Below are positions 18,869 through 28,938 of a stretch of DNA of 64,000 bases, piece after piece. The DNA lies in NCBI GenBank assembly GCA_016215445.1, contig JACRJL010000003.1, positions 528,924 through 592,923 on the forward strand, read 5' to 3'. Every line of letters starts with the position of its first letter. Positions within the stretch are counted from its first letter, which is position 1. This stretch comes from Candidatus Roizmanbacteria bacterium (lineage in GTDB: Bacteria; Patescibacteriota; Microgenomatia; UBA1406; GWC2-37-13). The position numbers and the translations under genes are program-made. The notes below the pieces were generated by a model. It did no database searches. It was not told the DNA's origin and worked only from the letters and a program-made list of their open reading frames with translations.

Positions 18869-20059
18869 AACGTTTGGTAGATTGCGTCCCGGTCCGGTTT
18901 TATAGCCTCCGCTCCAAAGTGCAGTCGAACCTCCATCGTCAAGATTCAGGACATTTTGAATGCCTAGAGAATGGACAACGTAAGCGGCCTCGGCTACTGT
19001 GGCGTTAAAAACGACGCCAATATAAGCGGTCGAACCGGAGGCTCCGACAAAGCTTCTTGATCCTTTTGAGCCTCGTTTCGGTTCTCCATCACCGGTAAAA
19101 ACGATATTTCCTCCGGATACGAGCAAAGGTTGCATCGCCAGAACCGCGTCTACCCCGGTATCGCGACCCCATTCAAGCGACTGACCGACAAAACGGGCTG
19201 AACTACCGGAAAATATCACTGCGGGAACCGTACTATAGACATTATTGTCAGAATTAATGTATTTCTTATTTTTATTCATGAGTAGAGTATCGAAGGAATT
19301 TTTTTTGTCGGCGCAGGAAGGGTAGTCGGCCGGGCAGAAATAGGAGCCGTTGATTCCGGCAAATGCGCCGCTACGGGAAACATAGTCGGCCAGAGACATG
19401 ACCGGACAGTCGTTTTTACAGTCAGAATCTGACGCCGTATCAACAATGACCCGGGTAGAGTTCTGATCGGCGGCGACTATATAAACGAGAAATTCCCCTA
19501 GTTCGTTTTTGACCACCTGGCTTGAAAAACCCGAACCTGGAGGAGTATTGCTTTCTTTGACATTTGCCGGGATTTGGAAAGAGGCGACGATCTTTTGCCT
19601 TTCTTCATCTATTGCCTTGCTCAATATATCTAGATCGGCTTCGGCTGACGAATAGTTTCTTTCCGAAAGTAGTTTTAAAATATCGGCGAAAGATGCGTCA
19701 AATTTGGCGGTATTTTTGGTTTGGGCTTTCAGATCAAGGAGTTTTTCGTAAACTTTTACAGATTGATCGTAAGTATTCTCAATGCTTTTTATTTTTCCCT
19801 CGAGGTCTTTATTAATTTTGTACTGATCCTGAGATTTCAGATCTTTTAGTTCGGCTGACATTGAGGAAAGGGTTTTTTCTGTTTTCACTTTAATTAAATA
19901 AAGTGAGGTAATCTGGGTGGAGGTTTTTTTATAGTAATAGTAAGCGCCGTATAAAAGGCCGACAAAAGCCACTAAGCTGATAATGACTTCAACTACCTTT
20001 AGTGGTCCTTTAAAGCTTCTTTTAGCCATTAATAAAATTGTACCAAAATATAATATCAC
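18848..20059 (-). CDS. Phosphodiester glycosidase (NAGPA/DUF2233) family protein
   Basis: N-terminal TM and coiled coil; GINGSYFCPADY and LNLDDGGSTALWSGGYKTGPGRNLPNVLLF. Confidence 0.8.
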   Translation of the reverse strand: MILYFGTILLMAKRSFKGPLKVVEVIISLVAFVGLLYGAYYYYKKTSTQITSLYLIKVKTEKTLSSMSAELKDLKSQDQYKINKDLEGKIKSIENTYDQSVKVYEKLLDLKAQTKNTAKFDASFADILKLLSERNYSSAEADLDILSKAIDEERQKIVASFQIPANVKESNTPPGSGFSSQVVKNELGEFLVYIVAADQNSTRVIVDTASDSDCKNDCPVMSLADYVSRSGAFAGINGSYFCPADYPSCADKKNSFDTLLMNKNKKYINSDNNVYSTVPAVIFSGSSARFVGQSLEWGRDTGVDAVLAMQPLLVSGGNIVFTGDGEPKRGSKGSRSFVGASGSTAYIGVVFNATVAEAAYVVHSLGIQNVLNLDDGGSTALWSGGYKTGPGRNLPNVLLFVSK

Positions 20060-20523
20060 TGAGCAATTTCACTAGCATTAAAATATCCAGCTGCATATAG
20101 AACTTCCTTTGAAGGAAGAACCATTAAATTGAACCCACCCAAAGAGGCATGTTTGGGATCTAGTCGCACGAAGGATTTCCCTTCAAACTCATCTGGTCCT
20201 CTTCTAGGAATATTTAATGGTATTCCTCCTACCATACCTCCTATAGGTTCGCCTCCGATTGCTTTAACTAGTTCGGAATAAGCACCGATTTCGGTAAGAT
20301 GAAAAACATAAAGACCAGAGGTAGGAGATTTTGTAACTCCTGCGTAACATGAATAAGCGCCTCCTGTTAACTTCGGAATTCCTGTCAAAGGTACTACTGC
20401 GGGATATTCTAAGATAGATTCCTGTCCAAATTGACCGATAATTTCCTCTGCCATTTTTGTCCAACTTTTGATACCAACATCAAATTGTCGAAAACCTTCA
20501 AACCTAGTAAATCTTTCTGCCAT
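20056..20523 (-). CDS. Hypothetical protein
   Basis: 155-aa ORF; TATAAT box 9 nt upstream of ATG. Confidence 0.6.
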   Translation of the reverse strand: MAERFTRFEGFRQFDVGIKSWTKMAEEIIGQFGQESILEYPAVVPLTGIPKLTGGAYSCYAGVTKSPTSGLYVFHLTEIGAYSELVKAIGGEPIGGMVGGIPLNIPRRGPDEFEGKSFVRLDPKHASLGGFNLMVLPSKEVLYAAGYFNASEIAQ

Positions 20524-20600
20524 TTATAAGTAATTATACTGATTAAAAAATGGATTTTTTACTTTGTTAGGTTTGGAGTAAGCTTGATATAATATGGAGT

Positions 20601-21419
20601 ATGAAATCTTCGCTTTCTGTCCTTATTATCACAAAAAACAACGAGGAAACTATTGGGGGAACTCTTCAATCTGTCATGGATTTTGACGAAATTGTTGTTG
20701 TCGATAGTAATTCAAGTGATAAAACAATAAATATAATTCAAAAGTCAAAAGTCAAAAGTCAAAAATATAATTCAAAAGTCAAAATTTATCAAAAAGAATT
20801 TGAAGATATTGGAAGACAAAGAGCTTACGGGTTAAAAAATGTGACAGAAGAGTGGGTACTGATTCTTGATTCAGACGAAATAGTTTCCCAAAAATTAAAA
20901 GAAGAGATGTTAAAACGAATTCATGATGATAAAAATCGTTTTTCCGCCTATGAGATTCCTTTTCAGAATTATTTTCTGGGTCGACAACTAAACTATGGCG
21001 GGGAAAATTATAAAATGGTTAGACTTTTTAAAAAGAATGCTATAGAAATAAAGCCCTCGATGGTCCACAACAAAATGATTGTTAAATCCGGAAAAATTGG
21101 AAAGCTCAAGAGTAAAATCCACCATCACTCATATCGTTCTATAGTCCAGTTTTATAGGAAGTTTACAGATTACGCTATCAGAACAGCCCAGGTAAAATTA
21201 GAAGCTGGAGAAAAAAGTTCTTTGAAAAAAATCTTCCTTTATCCTCCTCACATGTTTTGGGCAAGATTTATAAAAGACCAAGGATATAAAGACGGAATGT
21301 TCAGAATACCTTTGGATTTTGGGTTTGCCTATATGGAATTTCTGACCTATTTTTTATTATTTATCTATAACCAATTATTAACCCCGGAGGTTGTATTTCG
21401 GGCTTTGAAAAGGCGCTAA
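20601..21419 (+). CDS. Glycosyltransferase family 2
   Basis: SVLIITKNNEETIGGTLQSV...VVVDSNSSD...WVLILDSDEIVS. Confidence 0.85.
   Translation: MKSSLSVLIITKNNEETIGGTLQSVMDFDEIVVVDSNSSDKTINIIQKSKVKSQKYNSKVKIYQKEFEDIGRQRAYGLKNVTEEWVLILDSDEIVSQKLKEEMLKRIHDDKNRFSAYEIPFQNYFLGRQLNYGGENYKMVRLFKKNAIEIKPSMVHNKMIVKSGKIGKLKSKIHHHSYRSIVQFYRKFTDYAIRTAQVKLEAGEKSSLKKIFLYPPHMFWARFIKDQGYKDGMFRIPLDFGFAYMEFLTYFLLFIYNQLLTPEVVFRALKRR
20739..20786 (+). repeat. In-frame (CAAAAGT)n heptamer tract
   Basis: CAAAAGT x3, spacer, CAAAAGT CAAAATT inside the GT2 gene (QKSKVKSQKYNSKVK). Confidence 0.75.
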
Positions 21420-21425
21420 ATATAT

Positions 21426-23342
21426 ATGAAAATAGCTTTTATTTTTGTCCTTTATAAAACTCCGATATCTGAAGTTGAAAGGTTAAAAAAAGAAATTAAA
21501 ACGTTACACGTTACACGTTATAAGTCATACTTCATAGACAATACTATTCTTAATAGGGGTTATGCAGCGGGCGTCAATGCCGGTCTTAAAAAAGCTCTTA
21601 AAGACGGTTGCGATTTATTTATTATTGCCAATCCAGACATTTCTTTAAATCGTCTAAATGAAATGAACCTTCTTGAAGCTAAAAAGCATTTTGATATCTG
21701 GGGTTTTGCCATGAATCAAGATGGTAAAACATATTTCGGGGGAGAAATAGACCGGTGGAGAATGAGCGGAGGATTAATAGTTAAAAAGCCAAGAAAAAGA
21801 TTTCAACCTGTAGATTTTGTATCAGGATCTTTAATGGTCATAAAAAAGAGTGTGATTGATAAGATCGGATTTCTGGACACAACCTATTTTTTATACTACG
21901 AAGAAGTAGACTATTGTTACAGAGCAAGACTGGCCGAACTCAAGGTAGGAATCGATTCAAACATCAGTTACGATCATTTCGAGGTCTCTAAAACCAATTC
22001 GTCCAAAAACTATTATTTATTTAAAAATAGAGTAAAGTTTTTACTCAAATACGGAACTATAAAACAAAAATTTCGTGAATTCTTAAGACTACCAAAAACT
22101 ATTTACGAAGAGATTCTTAAACGTCCTTTTTACTTGAATTTTTTCAGCCTTAATTTTTCGTCTCTAGTCAATAAAGTGCTTCACTTTTTTCTTTTTCTGA
22201 TGCTGATCAGATATTTTCGGCCGGAAGACTATGCCATCTATACTTTGGCTTGGACTCATATCGGATTGCTGCTGCCTCTTTTGGACTTTGGAACAACTTC
22301 TTACGGCCTGGTCAATCTTGTCAACCAAAACGACAGGCAGTCTTCGACACTTTTTTCTTTCCGAGCAGTTTTGTCTCTTCTTACATGTCTGTTAACTATC
22401 GGATTGGCTTTCTTATTCAACTATCAAACCGAACTAATCCTTCCCATTATTCTTACTTCATTTGTTATTTTTGCCAATATGTTTTCAGGGTCGTTTTTAA
22501 TTTTTGCCTCAGTCGCCCAGAAATCGTATCTCGTATCGCTTGTATCGATGATCTTTCAAATCATTCTCGTAATTTCCCTGATTCTCGGCATAGTTTTTTC
22601 AAAAAAACTGATGATTGTTTTTTGGCTGATTTTCATACTTTATAATCTTTATTCAGTAGTAAACTTCTATCTATTAAAAAAACAGGTAAAAAATCTAAAA
22701 TTCGTTTTCGATCCGCGTTCATGGTTCAGGATCGGCGCTAAATCTATAGTTTTTCTAATTATAAGTTTATTGGCTGGTTTTTATTCCAAAGTTGACGTTT
22801 TGCTATTAAATTTTATCAAGGGAGAAAAGGCTGTTGGCATCTATTCGGCGGGTTACCGTTTTCTGGATGCTTTGATGTTTATTGTCAGTGCGTACAATGT
22901 TTCGTCGATGACGCTCCTATCTAAACTTGCTAAAACCAGTAAAAGCGAATTTTTGGCCAAAATCAAAAGGGATTTGGTTTTAGTTTTAGCGATCGGAGGT
23001 TTAACGGCTTTAGGCCTTTATTTTCTCTCGCCGATAATTTTACCGAGGTTTTTAAAAGGCGACTACTCTCTTTCCATCCAAGTACTCAGGATCATTATTT
23101 TCTCCCTTCCCTTGATACTTTTGACTTCGATTGCGTTAAATGGCCTCTATGGTTTGAAGAAAGCCAAATGGGTGATTGGTTTGTTTATTTTTCAACTTAT
23201 TTTTAATACGGTGGGTAATTTGATTTTTATCCCGCTTTACAGTTATTTTGCATCGGCGTATGTGAGTTTGATCGGCGAAACTATCAACGTGTTAGTATCT
23301 TTTATAATTTTAAGAAAAGCAATCAATGAAAATTTCCGTTGA
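21426..23342 (+). CDS. GT2 glycosyltransferase - Wzx-like flippase fusion
   Basis: N-terminal GT2 (DLFIIANPDISLNRL, FVSGSLMVIKKSVIDKIGFLDTTYFLYYEEVDYCYRARLAE); C-terminal multi-TM polysaccharide flippase. Confidence 0.8.
   Translation: MKIAFIFVLYKTPISEVERLKKEIKTLHVTRYKSYFIDNTILNRGYAAGVNAGLKKALKDGCDLFIIANPDISLNRLNEMNLLEAKKHFDIWGFAMNQDGKTYFGGEIDRWRMSGGLIVKKPRKRFQPVDFVSGSLMVIKKSVIDKIGFLDTTYFLYYEEVDYCYRARLAELKVGIDSNISYDHFEVSKTNSSKNYYLFKNRVKFLLKYGTIKQKFREFLRLPKTIYEEILKRPFYLNFFSLNFSSLVNKVLHFFLFLMLIRYFRPEDYAIYTLAWTHIGLLLPLLDFGTTSYGLVNLVNQNDRQSSTLFSFRAVLSLLTCLLTIGLAFLFNYQTELILPIILTSFVIFANMFSGSFLIFASVAQKSYLVSLVSMIFQIILVISLILGIVFSKKLMIVFWLIFILYNLYSVVNFYLLKKQVKNLKFVFDPRSWFRIGAKSIVFLIISLLAGFYSKVDVLLLNFIKGEKAVGIYSAGYRFLDALMFIVSAYNVSSMTLLSKLAKTSKSEFLAKIKRDLVLVLAIGGLTALGLYFLSPIILPRFLKGDYSLSIQVLRIIIFSLPLILLTSIALNGLYGLKKAKWVIGLFIFQLIFNTVGNLIFIPLYSYFASAYVSLIGETINVLVSFIILRKAINENFR
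21502..21519 (+). repeat. In-frame (CGTTACA)n heptamer tract
   Basis: CGTTACA CGTTACA CGTT within the GT2-flippase gene (TLHVTRYK). Confidence 0.7.
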
Positions 23343-24264
23343 CGGTGGGGGACTGGGAGCAAAAAAAGGGGAGAGATATGGCAACTATGTTTTTTCGGAA
23401 AATTTAATAAAAGCCTTGACAAGGTTTGATAAATCAAACCACTACGTTATTTACACTTTAGATAAATTAAAACCGCGTTTTGCCTGGTCAAAAATCAGAT
23501 TGAGCTTGGAAGAATTGAAAGAAAAAAAAGATGTTTTTCTTGCTTTAAATCAGGCGGTTCCTCTTTATGTTTCCGGAAAAATTGTCACTTTTTGTCACGG
23601 TTTCTCCTACTATTTTTTTCCTAAAAACTATTCATTGAGAGATAATATTCGTCTTAGAAATCAATTGGATGAAATGATTTTCAAGTCTGACACTATTATC
23701 GTCTCATCGCTTAAAGTGAAAAAAGAATTAGAATCTATTGCTATCAAGTATTCAAAAAAAAATAAAGTAAAAGTAATTCCCTTTGGGATACCATTTGATA
23801 TGGCACCTCATACGTTACACGTTAAACGCAACACCCTCAAAGATTATTTTCTCTATGTCGGTATGGATCATCCGATAAAAAATATTGAGCTCTTGAAAAA
23901 AGCGTTTGGGGAAATAAAAAAATTGGAGAAGTTTAAGAGGTATAAACTGATTATGGCGACCGAAAATGTTGCCAGGTCTAAGTTGATACGACTTTACCAA
24001 GGCGCTTCCGCTTTGTTGACCGCTTCGTATTATGAAAGCTTCAATCTACCGGTCCTCGAGGCACTTTCCCAGGGAACTCCGGTTATTGGTTTAGAATCGG
24101 CCATAATTCCGGAGTTTAAACCGTACGTTCAAACTGCCCATAATTTAAAGGGTTTCATAAATCAGATGAAAAACATCAGGCCTCTCAATTTACAGATTGT
24201 CAATAAATTAAGAAAAGAATTCAACTGGAAGAATTACGTTGAAAAATTGGTAAAATTGTACTAA
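23326..24264 (+). CDS. Glycosyltransferase family 4/1
   Basis: KVIPFGIPFD...YVGMDHPIKNIELLKKAF...ASALLTASYYESFNLPVLEALSQGTPVIG. Confidence 0.85.
   Translation: MKISVDGGGLGAKKGERYGNYVFSENLIKALTRFDKSNHYVIYTLDKLKPRFAWSKIRLSLEELKEKKDVFLALNQAVPLYVSGKIVTFCHGFSYYFFPKNYSLRDNIRLRNQLDEMIFKSDTIIVSSLKVKKELESIAIKYSKKNKVKVIPFGIPFDMAPHTLHVKRNTLKDYFLYVGMDHPIKNIELLKKAFGEIKKLEKFKRYKLIMATENVARSKLIRLYQGASALLTASYYESFNLPVLEALSQGTPVIGLESAIIPEFKPYVQTAHNLKGFINQMKNIRPLNLQIVNKLRKEFNWKNYVEKLVKLY
23813..23833 (+). repeat. In-frame degenerate (CGTTACA)3 heptamer tract
   Basis: CGTTACA CGTTAAA CGCAACA in the GT4 gene, same reading phase as 21502. Confidence 0.6.
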
Positions 24265-24268
24265 GAAT

Positions 24269-25042
24269 ATGAAGCTATCGGCAGTTATCTTAACCAAAAA
24301 CGAAGATAAAAACATCGAAAGGTGCCTTAAATCATTGGATTTCGTGGACGAGGTAATAATTGTCGACGATTATTCTGACGATAAAACGTTAGAGATTATT
24401 CAGAAAATAGATGTAGGGGTCGGTCATGACCGACCCGTTTTTAAAGTCATTCAAAGAAAACTTAACGGAGATTTTGCAGGACAGAGAAACTTTGGAATCT
24501 CTAAAGCGAACAGCGATTGGGTCTTGTTTATTGATGCCGACGAAGAAGTCACAAAAGAATTGAGAAATGAAATTCTTGAACATCTTCAAGTTGATAAAGA
24601 AGCTTTCTATTTAAAAAGGCGCGATTTTTTTTGGGGCAAAGAGCTGAAGTACGGTGAGCTCAAACAAATAAGACAGCTAGGATTTATTAGACTTATCCGA
24701 AAGAATTCAGGCCAGTGGCTGGGTAATGTCCACGAAGTTTTCCATACGGCAAAAAAAACCGGTCAATTAAATGGATTTATTAATCATTACCCTCATCCTA
24801 ATCTTAAAGAATTCATAAAAGATATAAATTATTATTCGTCTTTAAGGGCAGAAGAACTTAATCGTTTGAACATAAAAGTTAACATTTTAGAAATAATATT
24901 TGTTCCGGCATTAAAGTTTATCTTTAACTATCTAATAAATTTTGGTTTCCTCGATGGCGTACAAGGGTTTACCTACGCCTTTATGATGAGTTTTCACTCG
25001 TTTCTGGTCAGGTCAAAGCTTTATCAATTACAAAATCTGTGA
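24269..25042 (+). CDS. Glycosyltransferase family 2
   Basis: LSAVILTKNEDKNIERCLKSLDFVDEVIIVDDYSDDKT...NSDWVLFIDADEEV. Confidence 0.85.
   Translation: MKLSAVILTKNEDKNIERCLKSLDFVDEVIIVDDYSDDKTLEIIQKIDVGVGHDRPVFKVIQRKLNGDFAGQRNFGISKANSDWVLFIDADEEVTKELRNEILEHLQVDKEAFYLKRRDFFWGKELKYGELKQIRQLGFIRLIRKNSGQWLGNVHEVFHTAKKTGQLNGFINHYPHPNLKEFIKDINYYSSLRAEELNRLNIKVNILEIIFVPALKFIFNYLINFGFLDGVQGFTYAFMMSFHSFLVRSKLYQLQNL
24417..24436 (+). repeat. 20-bp perfect palindrome inside a GT2 gene
   Basis: GGGTCGGTCATGACCGACCC, translated VGVGHDRPV. Confidence 0.8.
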
Positions 25043-26121
25043 GTATTATTTTTTACTTTCTTGCTTTCTCGTTTTCTCTTGGACAGCTAGGCAGAGTTTC
25101 GCTTTTTAACAATCAAATCAATTTTTACTTGTATGAAGCTTTTTTGGCGATTTTTATATTAGGATTATTTTTTAAATATCGTTTTCACCCATTAATTGAA
25201 TTCCAAAAGAAATATAATCCTTTTTTTGTTTTTTTAGGAATCCTTCTGATTTCGCTTTTTAATGGAATGGCAAATTATCCTATTTTTGTTAACGTCGTTG
25301 GTTTGCTTTATTTATTGAGGCTTTGCTTATATGGGACTTATTGGGCCTATTTGGCTTATTGGATAAGAAAAGATCTAATAGCAAAAATCGCTTTAAAAAA
25401 AGCCTTCTGGACAATAGTGATATTAACAGTCGCTTCTACAATTACGCAATATTTTTTATATCCAGATCTACGCAATTTATTTTATCTGGGTTGGGATCCT
25501 CATTTATATAGGACTTTTGGCGTTTTTTTTGATACAGCAGTTGCTGGAACATTTTTTGGAATGCTTTTTTTATATAACGGAAAACCAATCATAAAAATAA
25601 CTTATTTGATTTTTACGATTTTAAGTTTTTCAAGAAGTATCTATTTAGCTTTGGGTATTTCTTTCTTTTACATATTTTTTATAAATAAAGATTTTAAGAA
25701 ATTTATTCTTTATTTACTGGTTGGTTTAACTTTAATTTTTATCGCTCCTAAACCGAGCGGTGAGGGAGTTAATCTTTTTAGAACTTTTTCTATATCCTCA
25801 AGGCTCGAGGATTACAAGGAGGGTTTAAATCTTTTTATCAAAAAACCAATCCTCGGTTACGGTTATAATCGTTTAAGATATGTGAGGCAGATTCCAAAAT
25901 CAAATGCCGGAGGAGCCTTTAGTTCAAGTTACCTTACAATATTAGTTAGTTCTGGATTGATGGGTTTCATTGGACTAATAAGTCTTCTGAGTTTAATTTG
26001 GAAAAACAATATCTCAAAAAGGCAGATTTTAGTTTTTGTCGGAATAGCATCACTTTTCGATAATGTATTCCTTCATCCTTTCGTATTATTTTTACTTTTT
26101 ACTCTTCTTTCTGATAAGTAA
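25039..26121 (+). CDS. O-antigen ligase/polymerase-like membrane protein
   Basis: GTG start; multi-TM; ILSFSRSIYLALGISFFYI and LNLFIKKPILGYGYNRL typical of Wzy/WaaL-like proteins. Confidence 0.75.
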   Translation: MSIIFYFLAFSFSLGQLGRVSLFNNQINFYLYEAFLAIFILGLFFKYRFHPLIEFQKKYNPFFVFLGILLISLFNGMANYPIFVNVVGLLYLLRLCLYGTYWAYLAYWIRKDLIAKIALKKAFWTIVILTVASTITQYFLYPDLRNLFYLGWDPHLYRTFGVFFDTAVAGTFFGMLFLYNGKPIIKITYLIFTILSFSRSIYLALGISFFYIFFINKDFKKFILYLLVGLTLIFIAPKPSGEGVNLFRTFSISSRLEDYKEGLNLFIKKPILGYGYNRLRYVRQIPKSNAGGAFSSSYLTILVSSGLMGFIGLISLLSLIWKNNISKRQILVFVGIASLFDNVFLHPFVLFLLFTLLSDK

Positions 26122-26809
26122 TTTTTAAAGTTTTAGTCTCTATATTTTCTGCTTGATCTGTAGCAAGAATCTCGATGATGTTTTCTCCTTCTTTCAATCT
26201 CAAATTGGATTGGAAATTACCATTGGCGTCGACCGTAATAGGCAAGCCGTTCACTTTAACAAAAACTTCTTTATCAGTTGATCCGATTATATTAATTTCT
26301 GATTTTGAAGTTTTATCTCCGTCTTTTGGCTCGGAAATTTCGAGTTTTGGTTTTTCTTTTTTGAAAAAGACCGTATAAACGTCGGTTTTTTTGCTGTTTT
26401 TACCGTCCTTACTCAATACTTTTATGTAAACCCTATTTTCCCCTTCTGTCAGATCGCCTATTTCTTCGGAAAAAGAATCGTTGGAAAGAGAATCAATTTC
26501 TTTGACTTTTTCACTATTGATAAAAAACTGTATTTTTTCATAATTTACGACAGAGCCACTAATAATAAAAGTAGCGCTATTAGTAGCGGTGGGGATATTG
26601 TCTATACTAATTAATCCATAAACGTCAACTGTTTTATTCAATGAAGAAGGCTTATTCTTGGAAAAGAAGTTAGCTATAAAGACAGAATAGTTGAGGAGAA
26701 TTTTTAGACCGACAGTGGAGACTAAAATAATTGTCGTCAATAGAAGGACAATGAAAATGACTATAGTTTTAGATAAGGTTGTTCTTTGAAATATCGGTGA
26801 CTTTCTCAT
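26099..26809 (-). CDS. Membrane-anchored protein with Ig-like domains
   Basis: N-terminal TM; repeats VFVKVNGLPITVDANGNFQSNLRLKEGENIIEILATDQAEN. Confidence 0.7.
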   Translation of the reverse strand: MRKSPIFQRTTLSKTIVIFIVLLLTTIILVSTVGLKILLNYSVFIANFFSKNKPSSLNKTVDVYGLISIDNIPTATNSATFIISGSVVNYEKIQFFINSEKVKEIDSLSNDSFSEEIGDLTEGENRVYIKVLSKDGKNSKKTDVYTVFFKKEKPKLEISEPKDGDKTSKSEINIIGSTDKEVFVKVNGLPITVDANGNFQSNLRLKEGENIIEILATDQAENIETKTLKITYQKEE

Positions 26810-26810
26810 G

Positions 26811-26882
26811 AGCCGATGATCGGACTTGAACCGATAACCTGCTGTTTACGATACAGCTGCTCTGCCATTGAGCTACATCGGC
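26811..26882 (-). tRNA. tRNA-Thr (CGT)
   Basis: Acceptor GCCGATG/CATCGGC; anticodon loop ATCGTAA; T loop TTCAAGT. Confidence 0.9.
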
Positions 26883-26889
26883 ATATCAG

Positions 26890-26960
26890 AGCGGGATACG
26901 GGAGTTGAACCCGTTTCTCTACCTTGGGAAGGTAGCATTAGGCCGCTTAACTAATCCCGC
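26890..26960 (-). tRNA. tRNA-Gly (CCC)
   Basis: Acceptor GCGGGAT/ATCCCGC; anticodon loop TTCCCAA; T loop TTCAACT. Confidence 0.9.
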
Positions 26961-27046
26961 TATAATCAATATTTTACTATATTATATCTTGATAGTTTAA
27001 GTTGATTGATCTTGAAATATTTCTAATATAGAATTAGTATTAGTTT

Positions 27047-27418
27047 ATGAAGTTAAATAAATTAACGCCCGAAGAAAGTGATGTGATTCTTCATAAAGCA
27101 ACAGAGACTCCATTTACTGGCGAGTACGACGATTTTTTTAAGGAAGGCGTATATGTTTGTCGTCAGTGTAACAATCCTCTTTACCAATCGACGGCAAAAT
27201 TCCACTCAGGCTGTGGTTGGCCAAGTTTTGATCAAGAGCTACCTGGAGCGGTGAAAAAAATTCCGGACAGCGACGGATTGAGAACAGAAATTGTCTGTAA
27301 TGCCTGCGGAGGCCACCTTGGCCATGTTTTTACTGGTGAGAAATATACTTCGAAAAACACACGTCATTGTGTCAATTCAATCTCTTTAAAGTTTATCCAG
27401 AAAAATGAAAAAAGTTGA
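27047..27418 (+). CDS. msrB: Peptide-methionine (R)-S-oxide reductase
   Basis: [41 protein letters not shown]. Confidence 0.95.
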   Translation: MKLNKLTPEESDVILHKATETPFTGEYDDFFKEGVYVCRQCNNPLYQSTAKFHSGCGWPSFDQELPGAVKKIPDSDGLRTEIVCNACGGHLGHVFTGEKYTSKNTRHCVNSISLKFIQKNEKS

Positions 27419-27947
27419 GACGGCAGTACTTGGAGGTGGTTGTTTTTGGTGTACAGAAGCTGTCTTTCAAAGGTTAAAGGGCGTTTTAAAAGTTACACCA
27501 GGTTATTCAGGAGGCAAAATAGAAAACCCAAGTTATTATGAAGTCGTTGAAAAAGATACAGGACACGCCGAAGTCATTCAAATTGAATTTAACCCGGACA
27601 TTATTTCCTATAACGATTTGCTCGACGCTTTCTGGCAAGTCCACAATCCTACTTCCTTAAACAGACAGGGCAATGATGTGGGAACTCAATATAGGTCTGT
27701 CATTTTATATACTTCAAATGCTCAAAAGTTGGAAGCAGAGGATTCTCTAAAAAAACTGAAAGAATCCGGCCAATACGAAGGTCAGATAGTGACAGAAATC
27801 AGACCCTTGGTCAAGTTCTTTAAAGCCGAAGACTACCATAAAAACTATTACAACAGAAATAAAGAAGAACCCTATTGTCAGATAGTTATTAATCCGAAGT
27901 TGGAGAAGCTAAAACAGAAGTTTTCTAATTTAATTAGCGCGGAATAG
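27405..27947 (+). CDS. msrA: Peptide-methionine (S)-S-oxide reductase
   Basis: [19 protein letters not shown]...DTGHAEV...[21 protein letters not shown]. Confidence 0.95.
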   Translation: MKKVETAVLGGGCFWCTEAVFQRLKGVLKVTPGYSGGKIENPSYYEVVEKDTGHAEVIQIEFNPDIISYNDLLDAFWQVHNPTSLNRQGNDVGTQYRSVILYTSNAQKLEAEDSLKKLKESGQYEGQIVTEIRPLVKFFKAEDYHKNYYNRNKEEPYCQIVINPKLEKLKQKFSNLISAE

Positions 27948-28518
27948 TCAAAACCATTCCGACTTCAATTCTATCGGGATTAAGAAATCCATTAGCCTGT
28001 AGAAGTCTTGGCCAAGCATAGAGATCACCGTAGACTTTCTGAGCAATCAAAGAAAGAGAATCTCCTGGTTGAACGACGTATTTTCCTTCTGTATAGGTAA
28101 CTTGCGAAGTAGACGCGGCAGAAATTTCACCGACAGTCGGTTCTCTTGGCGTAACTTTGGGAATAATTATTTTTTGGCCAGCTACCAGAAGTGAAGGATC
28201 AACGATCTTATTTGCCAAAGAGATATCATAAGAATTAAAACCTGATCCGTAAAATTTTTCGCCAATTCGCCATAGGTCGTCACCTTGCTGAATAATATAT
28301 GTTTTAACAACCTCTTTTTTTACAGGTGGTTTTTCTATGTTTTTTTTAAAACTAATTGTCGGAAAAACCAAATTCAAGTGGACATTTTTCAGTAAAAGTT
28401 TATAGCTGATTGATGATATTAGATAAGCGACAATAATCCCCAAAGATAGATTGAAATATTTCTTTTCAAGAATGTCGAAAAAAAGTTGTTGATAGTTAAT
28501 ATTAGATTTTTTTGGCAT
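27934..28518 (-). CDS. LysM domain membrane protein
   Basis: TM plus two LysM motifs (YIIQQGDDLWRIGEKFYG; YVVQPGDSLSLIAQKVYGD). Confidence 0.85.
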   Translation of the reverse strand: MPKKSNINYQQLFFDILEKKYFNLSLGIIVAYLISSISYKLLLKNVHLNLVFPTISFKKNIEKPPVKKEVVKTYIIQQGDDLWRIGEKFYGSGFNSYDISLANKIVDPSLLVAGQKIIIPKVTPREPTVGEISAASTSQVTYTEGKYVVQPGDSLSLIAQKVYGDLYAWPRLLQANGFLNPDRIEVGMVLTIPR

Positions 28519-28548
28519 TGTGACGCTATTATATATTAGAGAAGATAA

Positions 28549-28893
28549 TTATTTCAACTTAATGTGGTTTCTTATAAACCATTGTTTTTCTATCGGTAAA
28601 AGTTGATCGTGTATTACTGGTTTAGATTCGACCGTTGTGGGTTCCAAAATAGGTTCTTTTTTAGGGATTAAAGATGCGCAGTGCTGTTCTAATGCCTGAC
28701 ACGGACCATAATGTTTGAATAAGCCGAACAGTCCCTTATGTAGTAATGCGATGCAAACAAATCTTTTTGTTCCTCCTTCGTCTAATTCGATCTCGTAAGC
28801 GCAATTTTGTGAACGTGGTTCACTTGAAGAACTGGTAAATATAGAATAGGTAGCTTTTAAACTAAACGAGGGCGAGATTCTGTTTTCACCCAT
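28549..28893 (-). CDS. Hypothetical protein
   Basis: 114-aa ORF in an otherwise unassigned interval. Confidence 0.5.
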   Translation of the reverse strand: MGENRISPSFSLKATYSIFTSSSSEPRSQNCAYEIELDEGGTKRFVCIALLHKGLFGLFKHYGPCQALEQHCASLIPKKEPILEPTTVESKPVIHDQLLPIEKQWFIRNHIKLK

Positions 28894-28938
28894 TATTGTA
28901 AATAATATATAAAATTGCTAAAATAGACTGTAAGAAAT

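Noticed and set aside
20739-20786. Possible CRISPR-like array
   Set aside because: Direct heptamers without unique spacers, inside a glycosyltransferase gene.
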